A stretch of 64,000 bases of DNA from Streptomyces malaysiensis subsp. samsunensis (GCF_024519315.1 NZ_JANIIC010000004.1:62001-126000), one strand, 5' to 3'. Positions 38,173 to 47,619 are shown, counted from the stretch's first letter. The notes: generated by a model not told the origin, from the letters alone. A program made the numbers and translations.

Positions 38173-39403
38173 GTTCTCATCGCCCTCTTCGCGGCGACCG
38201 CCCTGCCGAGGTTCAACCTCGGGCCGGCGGCCCTTCCGGCCGCCTTCCTCGTCGGTCTCGCCGCGGACCGCACCGCCGACGATGTGACGGCGTTCTTCCC
38301 CGGTGACTTCTTCGTGCTGATCGTCGGAGTCACGGCGCTGTTCGCCGTCGCCCAGATCAATGGCACCCTCGACTGGCTCCTCAATGGAATGCTCCGTCTG
38401 GTCGGCGGACGCGCGCTGTTGGTCGTCCTGGTCCCGTTCCTGATCGGCGCCGTGCTGACGGCGATCGGCACACTCCCGGCCGCCGCCACCGCCATCGTCG
38501 CTCCCCTCGCACTCGGTCTCGCCGCGCGCTATGGGATACCCCTTTTCATCGCGGCTGTGCTCGGTATCACCGGCGTCATCAGCGGGCTGCTTCTCGCCCC
38601 TGGCCGTCTACGGCACCAGCGCGCGCCAACTGGGGGACAAGCTGGGAATCGGGCTGCCCGACTCCGCCCCGGTCAGCTTCTTCTTCGGCGGAGTTCTGGC
38701 CGGCCTCGCCGTCTCGGCCGGTTGTCTCGCCGTCGGGTTCCGCACCGGCGCCATGCCGCGTGGCCGTGTGGCGCCGACCACGCCGGACGGACTCCACGCC
38801 GCCCTCGCGCCCACCGGCACCGGCACCGGACCAGCAGCCGGAGAAAAGGCCGGGCGTGCCCCGTCGTCAGGTATCTCCCGGGTGCTCACCCTCGCCTGCC
38901 TGCTGGCGGTGGTGGTGCTCTCGGTCGGCTTCGACGTCAACATCGGCTACCTGGGGCTCACCGCCGCGGTCATCCAGCAACTCGTCCTCGGGCTGGAGCC
39001 GAACGACATCATCTCCCGCATGCCCTGGAATGTGGTGCTGCTGATCGGGGGACTGCTCACCTACATCGGGTTGATGCAGGATCTGGGCGCCTTCGCCCGG
39101 ATCAGCGACCTGCTGCGGGTGGAGGGGGCACCGATGCTGAGTCTGCTCGTCCTGTGCTACATCGCCGGTGTCACGTCCTTCGCCGCGAGCTCCATCACCG
39201 TCTTCGCGACGATGATGCCGCTGGTTCCCGCGGTAGTCGCCGAAGGGGTTTCGCCCGTCGGCGCCGTTCTCTCGGTCGCGTTGGCCTCGGTGCTGGTCGA
39301 TGTCAATCCGCTGGGTATCAGGCGGCCCCGGAACATCGTGGGTGGCTCCTCGTTCCGTGGCTCGTACAGATCGGCCCGTGTGACCGCCGGTGTCATCGAG
39401 TGA
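38107..39403 (+). pseudogene. MatC/SLC13-type dicarboxylate permease, frameshifted
   Basis: Homology to MatC-type transporters runs in one frame from ~38155 (IVVLIALFAATALPRFNLG) to ~38590 (TGVISGLL), including the MatC-N marks FFPGDFFVLIVGVTALFAVA and NGTLDWLL. It then continues one frame over from FSPLAVYGTSARQLGDK (~38591) to a stop at 39403. A single-base shift around 38589-38596 separates the halves. The last ~30 residues after VDVNPLG also leave the family pattern, suggesting a second lesion. There is no convincing native start or ribosome site. Not expected to give a working transporter unless the shift is a sequencing error. Confidence 0.78.
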
Positions 39404-40556
39404 ACTCCACGGTGTCGACCGTGTGCGCTTCGATGGCGTCCCAGTCGTACTCCACGCCGAGCCCGGCGCCCTCGGGCACCGGCACACAGCCGTCCGCGTC
39501 GATCGCGGTGAGCCCGTCGCGGTAGCCGTCGGCGTAGATCAGCTGGCTGCGGCCGATCTCGGAGGATTTGGGGTGTACGAAGGACATCTCGTAGTAGTTG
39601 GTGTTCCGCAGTGAGGCCATCAGCTGGCGCTGCGCGGGGCCCGGCGTGTGCAGTTCCACGTCGAGGCCGAGCGCCTCGGTGGCGTGGGCGATCTTGAGGG
39701 CGCCGGTGATGCCGCCGTCGTACTCGGCGTCGGCGCGCATGAAGTCGGTGCCGCCGCCGATCGCGAAGTCCATGTGCTGCTCGAGGCCGCGCACGTGCTC
39801 GGTCTGAAGCAGGGGAGTGCGGATCAGTTCCCGCAGACGCTTGTGGCCGAAGATCGAGATGCCCGTGTCCTTGTACGGGTCCTCCAGCCACAGGAAGTTC
39901 GCGTCGTCGCATGCGCGGCCCACCTGCACCGCGTGCGCGAAGGTCTCCAGTTTGCAGCCGGGGTCGAGCATCAGGTCCATGTCCGGACCCACGGCCTCGC
40001 GCACCTTGGCGATCGTGCGCACCACCTCGGGCACATCGTAGGTGTCCCACACATGCAGCTTGTACGCGCGGTAGCCGAGCTCCTTGCAGGCCACGGCGAA
40101 GTCGGCGTACGCCTCGGGGCTGTCGAGGCCACCGTTCCGGTCGCCCGCCGCGGTGGAGGCGTAGGCGGGCAGCCGGGTCTTCCAGCCCCCCAGCAGGGTC
40201 CGGATCGAGGCGTTGTGCACCCGGCCCGCGAGGTCCCACAGCGCGATGTCGACGAAGCCCATACCCATCTTGTCGAACTTGCGCAGCTGCCGCTTGACGT
40301 CGTTGTAGATGAGCTCGCGTTGCAGCGGGTCCTTGCCGATGAGGTAGCCGCCGAACATGTTCACCTGCGCGGTGGCCACCGAATTACCGCCGACGTACTG
40401 CCCGACCACCCCCTCGTCGGTGTAGATCCGGATCGCGTAGGCGCTGGTCGGCTTGCGGCTGCCGGGGGTGTACACCAGCGAGAAACCGGTGGGGTGCTTG
40501 GAGAAGTCGACCATGTCGAACTTCGCCTGATCGATGCGGATACGTTCGATCTTCAT
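39393..40556 (-). CDS. Mandelate racemase/muconate-lactonizing-family enzyme (enolase superfamily)
   Basis: 387 aa. The N-terminal capping domain is followed by the barrel with the three metal acids: Asp in DLMLDPGC (~195), Glu in LWLEDPY (~222) and Glu in TEHVRG (~249). YKLHVW carries the Lys-x-His at the end of strand 2 and VELHTPG a His near the last strand, so it is an acid-sugar dehydratase or racemase type. The exact sugar acid is unknown. It heads the catabolic set with the dehydrogenase (25 nt upstream) and aldolase. Its 3' end overlaps the end of the convergent broken permease by 11 nt. Confidence 0.92.
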   Translation of the reverse strand: MKIERIRIDQAKFDMVDFSKHPTGFSLVYTPGSRKPTSAYAIRIYTDEGVVGQYVGGNSVATAQVNMFGGYLIGKDPLQRELIYNDVKRQLRKFDKMGMGFVDIALWDLAGRVHNASIRTLLGGWKTRLPAYASTAAGDRNGGLDSPEAYADFAVACKELGYRAYKLHVWDTYDVPEVVRTIAKVREAVGPDMDLMLDPGCKLETFAHAVQVGRACDDANFLWLEDPYKDTGISIFGHKRLRELIRTPLLQTEHVRGLEQHMDFAIGGGTDFMRADAEYDGGITGALKIAHATEALGLDVELHTPGPAQRQLMASLRNTNYYEMSFVHPKSSEIGRSQLIYADGYRDGLTAIDADGCVPVPEGAGLGVEYDWDAIEAHTVDTVEFTR

Positions 40557-40581
40557 GACTGTCCTTTGCGTTGGAGCGGGG

Positions 40582-41523
40582 TCAGGCGGCGGAGTACCGG
40601 GGCTCGGCCCCCTGGAGCACGGCGAGTACGCCTTCGCCCACGGTGACGCCCATCGCCCGGTTCGCCTCCCGGCTGCACGCGCCGATGTGGGCGGTCAGCA
40701 CCACGTTGGGCGCGCTCAGCAGTGGGCTGTCGCCGGGTGGCTCGACGGCGAAGGCGTCGAGGCCGGCTCCGGCCAGGTGTCCGCCGTGCAGCAACTCGGC
40801 GGCGGCGGCTTCGTCGACGAGGCCACCGCGTGCGACGTTGAGCAGGATGGAACCCCGCCGCATGGCGGTGAGCCGGTCACGGTGCAGCAGCGGCTCGGCG
40901 CCGGGGGTGGCGGGCAGGTGCAGGCTTACCACGTCGCTGTCGAGGATGGTGTCGAGATCGGCCGATGCCACGTCCCCGAAGGCATCGGTGGGCAGGTATG
41001 GATCGTGGGCGATCACGTCCATGCCGAAGGCGGTGGCGTACTCGGCCACGCGTCTGCCGATCCGGCCGAAGCCGACGATGCCGAGGCGGCGCCCGGCCAG
41101 TTCGACGCCGAACGTCTTCGGCCAGCCGCCGGCCCGTACGGCGCGGTCGTTGGCGGAGATCCCGCGCGCCACGTCGAGCAGCAGGCCGAACGTCAACTCG
41201 GCGACGGCGCGTGAGTTGCTGCCGGGCGCGTACACCACCCGCACGCCGTGCTCACGCGCGGCGTCGAGGTCGATGTTGTCGTAGCCGACACCGTGCTTGG
41301 CCACGACCTTGAGCCGGGGCGCCGCCTCGAACACCTCGTTGTCGATCGGGTCGAGCCCGACGATCAGCGCCTCGGCCTCGTGGACGCGGGCGAGCAGGTC
41401 GGCGCGGGGCAGCGGCACGTCCTCGCGAGGCCGCTCCGCGCGCACGCCCGCCACGCGCAGCAGCTCCCACGGCTCGCTGGAGAACCGGCCGAACGTGGGC
41501 GTGGTGATCAGGGTCAGGCTCAT
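40582..41523 (-). CDS. D-isomer-specific 2-hydroxyacid dehydrogenase
   Basis: 313 aa, phosphoglycerate-dehydrogenase-like. The NAD-binding motif is GFGRIG (~150), with catalytic Arg in NVARGGLVDE (~235), Glu in DAFAVEPP and His in HIGACSREA (~287). It reduces a 2-keto acid or oxidises a D-2-hydroxyacid with NAD(P). The start at 41523 is the ATG that fits the family N-terminus; the frame is open much further upstream but reads as Arg/Pro-rich noise. Probably handles an intermediate of the sugar-acid pathway encoded around it. Confidence 0.92.
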   Translation of the reverse strand: MSLTLITTPTFGRFSSEPWELLRVAGVRAERPREDVPLPRADLLARVHEAEALIVGLDPIDNEVFEAAPRLKVVAKHGVGYDNIDLDAAREHGVRVVYAPGSNSRAVAELTFGLLLDVARGISANDRAVRAGGWPKTFGVELAGRRLGIVGFGRIGRRVAEYATAFGMDVIAHDPYLPTDAFGDVASADLDTILDSDVVSLHLPATPGAEPLLHRDRLTAMRRGSILLNVARGGLVDEAAAAELLHGGHLAGAGLDAFAVEPPGDSPLLSAPNVVLTAHIGACSREANRAMGVTVGEGVLAVLQGAEPRYSAA

Positions 41524-41701
41524 GTGGTCCCGGTTTTCGCATCGGATTCCCGCCGGCCCGGCCAGTCCGCGTCGAGCCGGACGTACGAGCCGGCCGAACG
41601 GTGGCCGTCGGACGAGGTGCTGGAGCGATTCGCCGCGTGCGACCGGGCCACCGGGGCGGTGAGCATGGCTTCGGCGCGGCCGCGTCCGGTCTCGCGCGGC
41701 C

Positions 41702-42469
41702 TCACAGATCGCCTCGCGCGGCTGACAGATGAGCCTTTGCCGCCTGTTCCAGGTGGACCAGGTCGCTCGCCACCGACGCGAACGTGTAGCCCTGCTCCAG
41801 CCTGCGCCTGGCGACCTCGCCGTTCGGCGTGTGGATGCCCGCAGCGATCCCCGCTGCCTCCGCGGCCTTGGCGATCTTCTCGACGGCCTGCTCGAACACC
41901 TCGTCCACGGCCGGGTCGGTCGAGGTCTCTCCACCGACCGCGAGCCGCAGATCCGAGGGGCCCACATAGATGCCGTCGAGACCCGGCGTCGCGCAGATTT
42001 CGGCTACGTTGTGCAGGCCCTGAGGCGTCTCGATCATCGCGAGCAGCAGTACCGACTCGTTGGCCTCCGCGGGCTTGGGGCCCACGCGCAGTTGTGCGCG
42101 CATCGGCCCGTACGAACGGCGGCCCTCCGGCGGGTAGCGGGTCGCGCGTACGGCGGCCGCGGCATCCTCGGCGGAGTCGATCAGCGGCACGATGACGCCG
42201 GTGGCGCCCGCGTCCAGCACCCTGCCGATGGCGAAGGGGTCGTTCTGCTCCACCCGCACCATCGCCGCGGACGTGGCCCCCGCGTCGATGGCGAGCATCG
42301 CGTTGCGGATGCCGGTGTAGCCGATGAGGCCGTGCTGGGCATCCACCGCGACGTAGTCGTAGCCGAGCCGGGCGAGCCGTTCGGTGGCGATGGGGTCGTC
42401 GAGCACCACCCAGTAGCCGATGGCGTGTTGACGGTTACGGATTCGACGGGCGAACTCGAGTGCGCTCAC
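41702..42469 (-). CDS. HpcH/HpaI-family 2-keto-3-deoxy acid aldolase
   Basis: 255 aa with a GTG start after AGGAG. It is a class II pyruvate aldolase fold: VAVDAQHGLIG near the N-terminus, VPLIDSAEDAAAAVRATRYPPEGRRSYGP in the middle (the Arg/Gly region is conserved), metal Glu in LLLAMIETPQGL and metal Asp in GIYVGPSDLRLAVG. Such enzymes split 2-keto-3-deoxy sugar acids into pyruvate and an aldehyde. With the enolase-superfamily enzyme this makes a plausible dehydrate-then-cleave route. A 178-bp stretch (41524-41701) to the next gene holds nothing I can identify. Confidence 0.93.
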   Translation of the reverse strand: MSALEFARRIRNRQHAIGYWVVLDDPIATERLARLGYDYVAVDAQHGLIGYTGIRNAMLAIDAGATSAAMVRVEQNDPFAIGRVLDAGATGVIVPLIDSAEDAAAAVRATRYPPEGRRSYGPMRAQLRVGPKPAEANESVLLLAMIETPQGLHNVAEICATPGLDGIYVGPSDLRLAVGGETSTDPAVDEVFEQAVEKIAKAAEAAGIAAGIHTPNGEVARRRLEQGYTFASVASDLVHLEQAAKAHLSAARGDL

Positions 42470-42501
42470 GGGAATGTGCTCCTGTCCTTCGTTCTCAGCG
42501 G

Positions 42502-42549
42502 TCAGCGGTTGTGGTTGTGGTTGGGCATCGGCCCGGGTGTGCCGGTCAT
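42502..42549 (-). CDS. Possible 15-residue peptide coupled to the ABC transporter operon
   Basis: ATG at 42549 overlaps the stop of the upstream ATPase gene (ATGA) and is preceded by AAAGGA. It encodes MTGTPGPMPNHNHNR and stops 32 nt before the aldolase start. The Asn-His repeat end is striking, but a peptide this short may be only a spacer that passes ribosomes on, or the stump of a lost gene. No family known. Confidence 0.3.
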   Translation of the reverse strand: MTGTPGPMPNHNHNR

Positions 42550-43391
42550 GTGTTCCTTTCCGTTGCTCTGGCGCCGATGCCGGCGAGCAGATGCCGGGGT
42601 TTGCGGCCGGTCATGGCCGCCGGATCCAGTGCGGCGTCGCGCAGCGCGCGGGTGTAGGCGGATGCGGGTTCGGTCAGCACCCGGTCGGCGGGCCCGTACT
42701 CCACCACCTCGCCCCGGCGCAGGACGAGCACGTCGTCGCTGAGCTCGTGCACCACGCCGAGGTTGTGCGAGATCACCACGTAGGCCACGCCGGTGTCCGC
42801 CTGGATGTCCCTGAGCAGCGCCAGCACCTGTGCCTGTACCGAGACGTCGAGTGCGCTGGTCGCTTCGTCGCACACCAACACGTCGGGCCGGCACGCGAGC
42901 GCCCTGGCGATGCCGATGCGCTGGCGCTGCCCGCCGGAGAACTCGGCAGGTAGCCGGTCGAGCGCGGTCTTCGGCAGCTCGACCCGCTCCAGCAGCGCGA
43001 GCGCCTGCTTTCTGCGCTGGACCGAGTCGCGCGTTCCGCGCAGCTTCAGCGGCTCTCCCACGATCTCGCCCGTGGTGAGCCTCGGGTCGAGCGACGCGTA
43101 CGGGTCCTGGAAAATCATCTGCACGCGGGCGCGCAGCGGCCGCAGACGGCGTTCGGACAGCCGGGAGATGTCGGTGCCGTCGAGCAGGATGCGGCCGGAC
43201 GTCGGCCGCTGCAAGCGGACGATACTGCGTGCGATCGTGCTCTTGCCGCAGCCGGACTCGCCGACGATGCCGACGGTGCGGCCCTTCCCCAGGCTGAATC
43301 CCACACCGGAGACGGCGCGGAACCTCGTCTTGCCGCTGTCGGGGAATTCCACCACCAGGTCCTCGACGGACAGGATCGGTGTCTCGCTCAC
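42546..43391 (-). CDS. Oligopeptide-type ABC importer ATPase (OppF-like)
   Basis: 281 aa with a GTG start overlapping the stop of the preceding gene (GTGA). Walker A GESGCGKST (~46), signature SGGQRQRIGIARAL (~150), Walker B VLVCDEATSALD (~172), switch His in ISHNLG. The C-terminal region is the short Opp type. Pairs with the ATPase encoded just upstream to energise the importer. Confidence 0.93.
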   Translation of the reverse strand: MSETPILSVEDLVVEFPDSGKTRFRAVSGVGFSLGKGRTVGIVGESGCGKSTIARSIVRLQRPTSGRILLDGTDISRLSERRLRPLRARVQMIFQDPYASLDPRLTTGEIVGEPLKLRGTRDSVQRRKQALALLERVELPKTALDRLPAEFSGGQRQRIGIARALACRPDVLVCDEATSALDVSVQAQVLALLRDIQADTGVAYVVISHNLGVVHELSDDVLVLRRGEVVEYGPADRVLTEPASAYTRALRDAALDPAAMTGRKPRHLLAGIGARATERNT

Positions 43392-44194
43392 GCGGGCGTC
43401 TCCTTGTGTACCAGCCGCGGTACGGCGGCGAGCAGTTGCTTCGAGTAGGGGTGCGTCGGCGCTGTCACCACCCGCTCGACGTCGCCGCTCTCCACGAACC
43501 GGCCCGCGCGCATCACGTGCACGCGGTCGGACACGAGCCGGGCCACGCCGAGGTCGTGGGTGATCATCAAGATCGCGACGCCAGTGCGTTCTTGCAGCTC
43601 CATGAGCAGGTCGAGCACGCCCGCCTGGACGGTGACGTCGAGAGCGCTGGTCGGCTCGTCGGCCACCAGCAGCTCGGGCTCGCCCACGAGCGCGCACGCG
43701 ATCAGCACCCGCTGTTGCAGTCCGCCGGAGAGCTGGTGGGGGTAGTGGTCCAGCACCCGTTCGGGGTCGGGTACGTGCACCCGCTCCAGCAGTTCCCTCG
43801 CCATCAGCCGGGCCTGGTGGCGGCTGGTTCCCCCGAGTCGCAGGCGGACCAGCTCGGTCAGCCGCCTGCCGACGGTGTGCACCGGGCTCAGAGCGGTCAT
43901 CGGGTCCTGCGGGATGAGCCCCACGACGCGTCCGCGCAGGCCGCTGATCGCGGCCGGGTCGGCGATCACATCGTGCCCCGCGAGCACCGCCCTGCCCGAG
44001 AGCACGGCCAGGTCCGGTGGCAGGAGCCGGAGCAGACCCATCGCCGTGGTCGACTTGCCGGAACCGGACTCGCCGATCAGTGTCACCGTCTCGCCGGGGT
44101 CGACGTGCAGCGAGATCCCGTCGACGGCGCGGACCACGCCGTGTTCGGTGATCAGCTCGATCTGTAGGTCCTCGACCTCCAGCACACTGCTCAT
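43388..44194 (-). CDS. Oligopeptide-type ABC importer ATPase (OppD-like)
   Basis: 268 aa. Walker A GESGSGKST (~41), Q-loop LIPQDPMTALSP, signature LSGGLQQRVLIACAL, Walker B LLVADEPTSALD, switch His in THDLG. Start ATG at 44194 with AAGGGAG 7-13 nt upstream, overlapping the permease stop by 4 nt. The C-terminal iron-sulphur extension of some OppD proteins is not seen. Confidence 0.94.
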   Translation of the reverse strand: MSSVLEVEDLQIELITEHGVVRAVDGISLHVDPGETVTLIGESGSGKSTTAMGLLRLLPPDLAVLSGRAVLAGHDVIADPAAISGLRGRVVGLIPQDPMTALSPVHTVGRRLTELVRLRLGGTSRHQARLMARELLERVHVPDPERVLDHYPHQLSGGLQQRVLIACALVGEPELLVADEPTSALDVTVQAGVLDLLMELQERTGVAILMITHDLGVARLVSDRVHVMRAGRFVESGDVERVVTAPTHPYSKQLLAAVPRLVHKETPA

Positions 44195-45102
44195 GCCGCC
44201 ACTCCCTTCTTGGTACCCCTGACCGCGTCCCGCAGCCCGTCGCCGAGCAGGTTCACGCCCACCACCAGCAGCACGATGACCAGACCGGGCAGCGTGACGA
44301 GCCACCACGAGGTGGTGACGTAGTCCTGACCGTCCGAGATCAGCCGTCCCCAGGTGGCGAACGGCCGCTCCGGGCCGGCGCCGAGGTAGCTCAGCGCGCT
44401 TTCCAGCAGTACCGCCTGCGCCAGGAGCAGGAGCACGACGAGGCTGGTCTGCCGGACCACATTGGGCACGAGGTGGCGGAACAGCACGCCGCGGTGGGAC
44501 AGGCCGAGCGTGCGGGCCGCGTCCACGTACGGCTTCTCGCGCTCGACGAGCACCATCGAGCGGGTCAGCCTGGCGACCTCGGGCCACTGTGCGATGGCGA
44601 TGACCGTTGTGATCACCGGCACCGATGGGCCGAACAGTGCCACGACGAGCAGCAGCATCATCAGCAGGGGCAATGACATCTGGGCTTCGAGCAGGCGGCT
44701 GATGACCGCGTCGCACCAGCCGCCGAAGTAGCCTGCCGCGGCACCGGCGGTGAGGCCGATCAGCCCGGACACGAGCACGGCGAGCACACCGATGAGGATC
44801 GACACCTGCCCGCCGTCGAGGACCCGTGCGAGCAGGTCCCTGCCGAGCTGGTCGGTTCCGAACAGGTGGCCGTCGGTGAGCGGCGGCAGTCGGCGTGAGC
44901 CGAGGTCCTGCTCGGTGGAGCCGGGCAGGGGCAGCAGACCGGCCAGCGCCACCGGCAGTACGACCAGCGCGGTGAGGATCGCGCCGATGCGGATTTTGAC
45001 ACGTGCCATGCGGGGACGACGGGTGGCTCCGGCATCGCGCAGCTGGGTGGCGGTGATGCGGCTGGGGCGTTTCCCGGTCTCCGTGGGTTCTGTGATGGTC
45101 AT
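44191..45102 (-). CDS. Oligopeptide-type ABC importer permease (OppC/DppC-like)
   Basis: 303 aa; a basic cytoplasmic N-terminus, helix at ~40-60, then the extracellular loop with HLFGTDQLGRDLLARVLDG that marks the OppC group, then five more helices. The coupling EAA loop reads YVDAARTLGLSHRGVLFRHLVPN. It forms the channel with the preceding permease. ATG at 45102 overlaps that gene's stop by 4 nt. Confidence 0.94.
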   Translation of the reverse strand: MTITEPTETGKRPSRITATQLRDAGATRRPRMARVKIRIGAILTALVVLPVALAGLLPLPGSTEQDLGSRRLPPLTDGHLFGTDQLGRDLLARVLDGGQVSILIGVLAVLVSGLIGLTAGAAAGYFGGWCDAVISRLLEAQMSLPLLMMLLLVVALFGPSVPVITTVIAIAQWPEVARLTRSMVLVEREKPYVDAARTLGLSHRGVLFRHLVPNVVRQTSLVVLLLLAQAVLLESALSYLGAGPERPFATWGRLISDGQDYVTTSWWLVTLPGLVIVLLVVGVNLLGDGLRDAVRGTKKGVAA

Positions 45103-46034
45103 CGCGCCGTGGCCTTTCCGAGGCGGATCCGTGGATCGAGCAGCGGGTACATCAGGTCAATGAGGAGCTGGACGAGGATCGCGAGTGCGGCGGTGACGAG
45201 GACCGTCGCCTGGATCAGCGGGTAATCGCGGGTCTCCAGCGCGCGCACCACGAGCGAGCCGACGCCGGGCCAGTTGAACACGACCTCCACCACGACGACG
45301 CCGTTGAGCATCGCCGCGAACCGGGTGCCGAGGGCGGTGAGCACGGGGATCGCGGAGTTGGTGAGGGCGTAGCCCCAGACGAGTCTGCGTTCCGGGATGC
45401 CGTGCGCGCGGGCGACCGTGAGGTAGGGCGAGGTCAGGTTGCTCACCATCTCGCGGCGCACGAGCCGTGAGATGAGCGCGACTTGGAGCAGCGCGATGGT
45501 GGTCGCGGGCAGCACCAGCCCCGGCCACGTGGTGAACCCGGAGGAGGGCAGCACCGGCAGGAGCACGGAGAAGACGGTGAGCAGCATGATGCCGCTCCAG
45601 AACTCGGGCATCGACTGCGCGGCGATCGTCACGATGTTGGCGCCCATCTCGCGGCCGGTGTCGGCGCGGCGGGACATCCAGATGCCCAGTGGCAGCGCGA
45701 TCACGGCGGTGAGCGCGACCGCGGCCAGCGCGAGCGTGATCGTGTAGGGCAACCGGTCGATCACCACGTCGAACGCGGGTGCGCGGAACGAGTACGACGT
45801 GCCGAGGTCGCCGGTGAACAGACGCTCGAGGAAGGTCAGGTACTGCGAGAGGATCGAGCCGTCCAGCCCGAGCTGGGTGCGGATCTTGGCGAGATCCGCG
45901 GCGGTCGCGTTCGGCCCGGCCAAGGCGGTGGCCGGGTCACCCGGCGCCATCCGGATCAGCACGAACACCGTGGAGACCGTGAGCAGCACGACGAATGCGC
46001 TTTGACCGAGTCGCTTGAGGACGTAAGTGATCAC
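45099..46034 (-). CDS. Oligopeptide-type ABC importer permease (OppB/DppB-like)
   Basis: 311 aa with a GTG start 1 nt after the binding-protein stop. It opens VITYVLKRLGQSAFVVLLTV, as OppB/DppB proteins do, then FVLIRMAPGDPA, LGLDGSILSQYLTFLERLFTGDLG and the EAA loop YLTVARAHGIPERRLVWGYAL. Six membrane helices. Partner of the OppC-like permease. Confidence 0.94.
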   Translation of the reverse strand: MITYVLKRLGQSAFVVLLTVSTVFVLIRMAPGDPATALAGPNATAADLAKIRTQLGLDGSILSQYLTFLERLFTGDLGTSYSFRAPAFDVVIDRLPYTITLALAAVALTAVIALPLGIWMSRRADTGREMGANIVTIAAQSMPEFWSGIMLLTVFSVLLPVLPSSGFTTWPGLVLPATTIALLQVALISRLVRREMVSNLTSPYLTVARAHGIPERRLVWGYALTNSAIPVLTALGTRFAAMLNGVVVVEVVFNWPGVGSLVVRALETRDYPLIQATVLVTAALAILVQLLIDLMYPLLDPRIRLGKATAR

Positions 46035-46035
46035 C

Positions 46036-47619
46036 TCACGCCTCCAGACCGATGCGCGCGAGCTGGTAGGAGTTGGTCGCTTCCAACGACACATCGGCGA
46101 CGCGGGTGCGGTAGGCCAGCACCGAGTTCGGCACGAACGCCCACATGCTCGGCCACGAGTCCCACACCACCTGCTGGATGCGGGCGGTGGTCTTCTGCCG
46201 TCGCTCGGCGTCCACCTCGGCGTAGGCCCTGTCGAGCAGCGTGAGCACCTCGCGGTTGATATAGCCCTGGTAGGTGTCGCGGGTGCGTTCGCGTTCCGGT
46301 GTGCCGCCGTACATCCCTTGCAGGATCGGCAGTGCCGCACCGACGGGGGAGGCGTAACCGTTGCCGAGGATGTCCCAGTCGCCCGCCCGGCCCTGGCGCC
46401 ACTCGGAGATGTTGCCGCCCGGCTCGAACTGCCGCAGCCTCACACGGACGCCGATATCGCCGAGCATCTGCACCACGGCCTCCATCACACTGGTGTCGCC
46501 CGCGAACTCGCCCGTCTCCCAGATCAGCGTGAGCCGCAGATCGCCGTCGGCGATGCCCTCGGCCTCCAGCATCTGCTTGGCCCGGCGGGGGTCGTAGTGG
46601 TAGGTGCCGCAGGGCACCGCGCCGTTGAGCGTCTGCGCCACCGGCCCGACAGCGGGCTGCGCGGAGCCGGCCAGGACCTCGTCGGCAAGCCGCTTGCCGT
46701 TCACGGCCAGCGAGAGTGCCTGGCGGACCGACGCCTTGGACAGCGGATGGCCGTCCGGCTTGCGGAAGTTGTAGAAGAGCTGGTTGATCCGGGTACCGCG
46801 GACCCGCTCGAACGCCACATCCGGCTGCCCGCTCAGCTGATCGGCCGAGTCGGGAGTGATGGTGTCGATGATGTCGATCTCACCCGAGCGGAGTCCCACC
46901 ACCCGGTTGGACTCCTCGGGCACGAACCGCACCTGCACCTGCTTCACGCGCGCGGGCCTGCCCCAGTAGTTGTTGTTGCGGCGCAAGGTGTACTCGCCGG
47001 TGCCGCGGTTCGACGCGGTGACCACGTAGGGGCCGGAGCCGACGCCGGACTGGAGTTCCTCGGGCACGTTCGCCGAGGCGGGCGTCAGGAGGATGTTGGC
47101 CATCAGGTAGTCGAGCACCGGTAGCGGGCGCTTGGTCTCCAGCGTGAACGTTCGCTCGTCCACCGGTACGACCGTCGGCCACTCGGGGAAGAACCCGGCG
47201 ATGTAGGAGCCGCTGACCTGCCGGTACATCGTGAGCGCGGTGCTGACGTCCTTGATGCGCACCGGGCTGCCGTCGGAGTAGCGGATGCCCTCACGCAGCC
47301 GTACCGTCCACTGTGTCGGGGCGGTGAGCTCGAATCGATCCGCGAGTACGGGCACCGGGGTGAGATCGGCACCGATCCGGGTCAGTCCCTGGCGCACCGC
47401 GCGCTGCACGGTGACCGCCGCGTCGAACTGATTGAGCTTGTTGTCGAGTGAGACGAGTGAACGGTTCAGTCCGAGGGTCACCGAACCGGGCGGCGGACCG
47501 CCCGTGGGACTCGCACAACCGGCAAGGCTGCCCACAGCCATCGCGCCTCCGGTGACGCTCAATGCCTTGAGCAGTGTTCGTCGGGATATCTGTGCCGTCT
47601 GTGGCGTTGCTGTCCGCAT
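46036..47619 (-). CDS. Extracellular solute-binding lipoprotein, SBP family 5
   Basis: 527 aa. The signal sequence has a twin-arginine start (SRRTLLKAL) and a lipobox LAGC at ~residue 35, so it is probably a Tat-exported lipoprotein. The body is the family-5 (Opp/Dpp/NikA) fold: VRLREGIRYSDGSPVRIKDV, GSGPYVV, and AVNGKRLADEVLAGSAQPA. It delivers the ligand to the four importer proteins downstream. Family-5 proteins bind peptides, opines, sugars or metals; the neighbourhood suggests a sugar acid or its conjugate. First gene of a leftward operon running to 39393. Confidence 0.93.
   Translation of the reverse strand: MRTATPQTAQISRRTLLKALSVTGGAMAVGSLAGCASPTGGPPPGSVTLGLNRSLVSLDNKLNQFDAAVTVQRAVRQGLTRIGADLTPVPVLADRFELTAPTQWTVRLREGIRYSDGSPVRIKDVSTALTMYRQVSGSYIAGFFPEWPTVVPVDERTFTLETKRPLPVLDYLMANILLTPASANVPEELQSGVGSGPYVVTASNRGTGEYTLRRNNNYWGRPARVKQVQVRFVPEESNRVVGLRSGEIDIIDTITPDSADQLSGQPDVAFERVRGTRINQLFYNFRKPDGHPLSKASVRQALSLAVNGKRLADEVLAGSAQPAVGPVAQTLNGAVPCGTYHYDPRRAKQMLEAEGIADGDLRLTLIWETGEFAGDTSVMEAVVQMLGDIGVRVRLRQFEPGGNISEWRQGRAGDWDILGNGYASPVGAALPILQGMYGGTPERERTRDTYQGYINREVLTLLDRAYAEVDAERRQKTTARIQQVVWDSWPSMWAFVPNSVLAYRTRVADVSLEATNSYQLARIGLEA

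Noticed and set aside
41524..41701. Possible remnant gene between the dehydrogenase and aldolase
   Set aside because: One plus-strand frame looks mildly protein-like (YEPAERWPSDEVLERFAACD), but it has no start, no ribosome site and no family I recognise.
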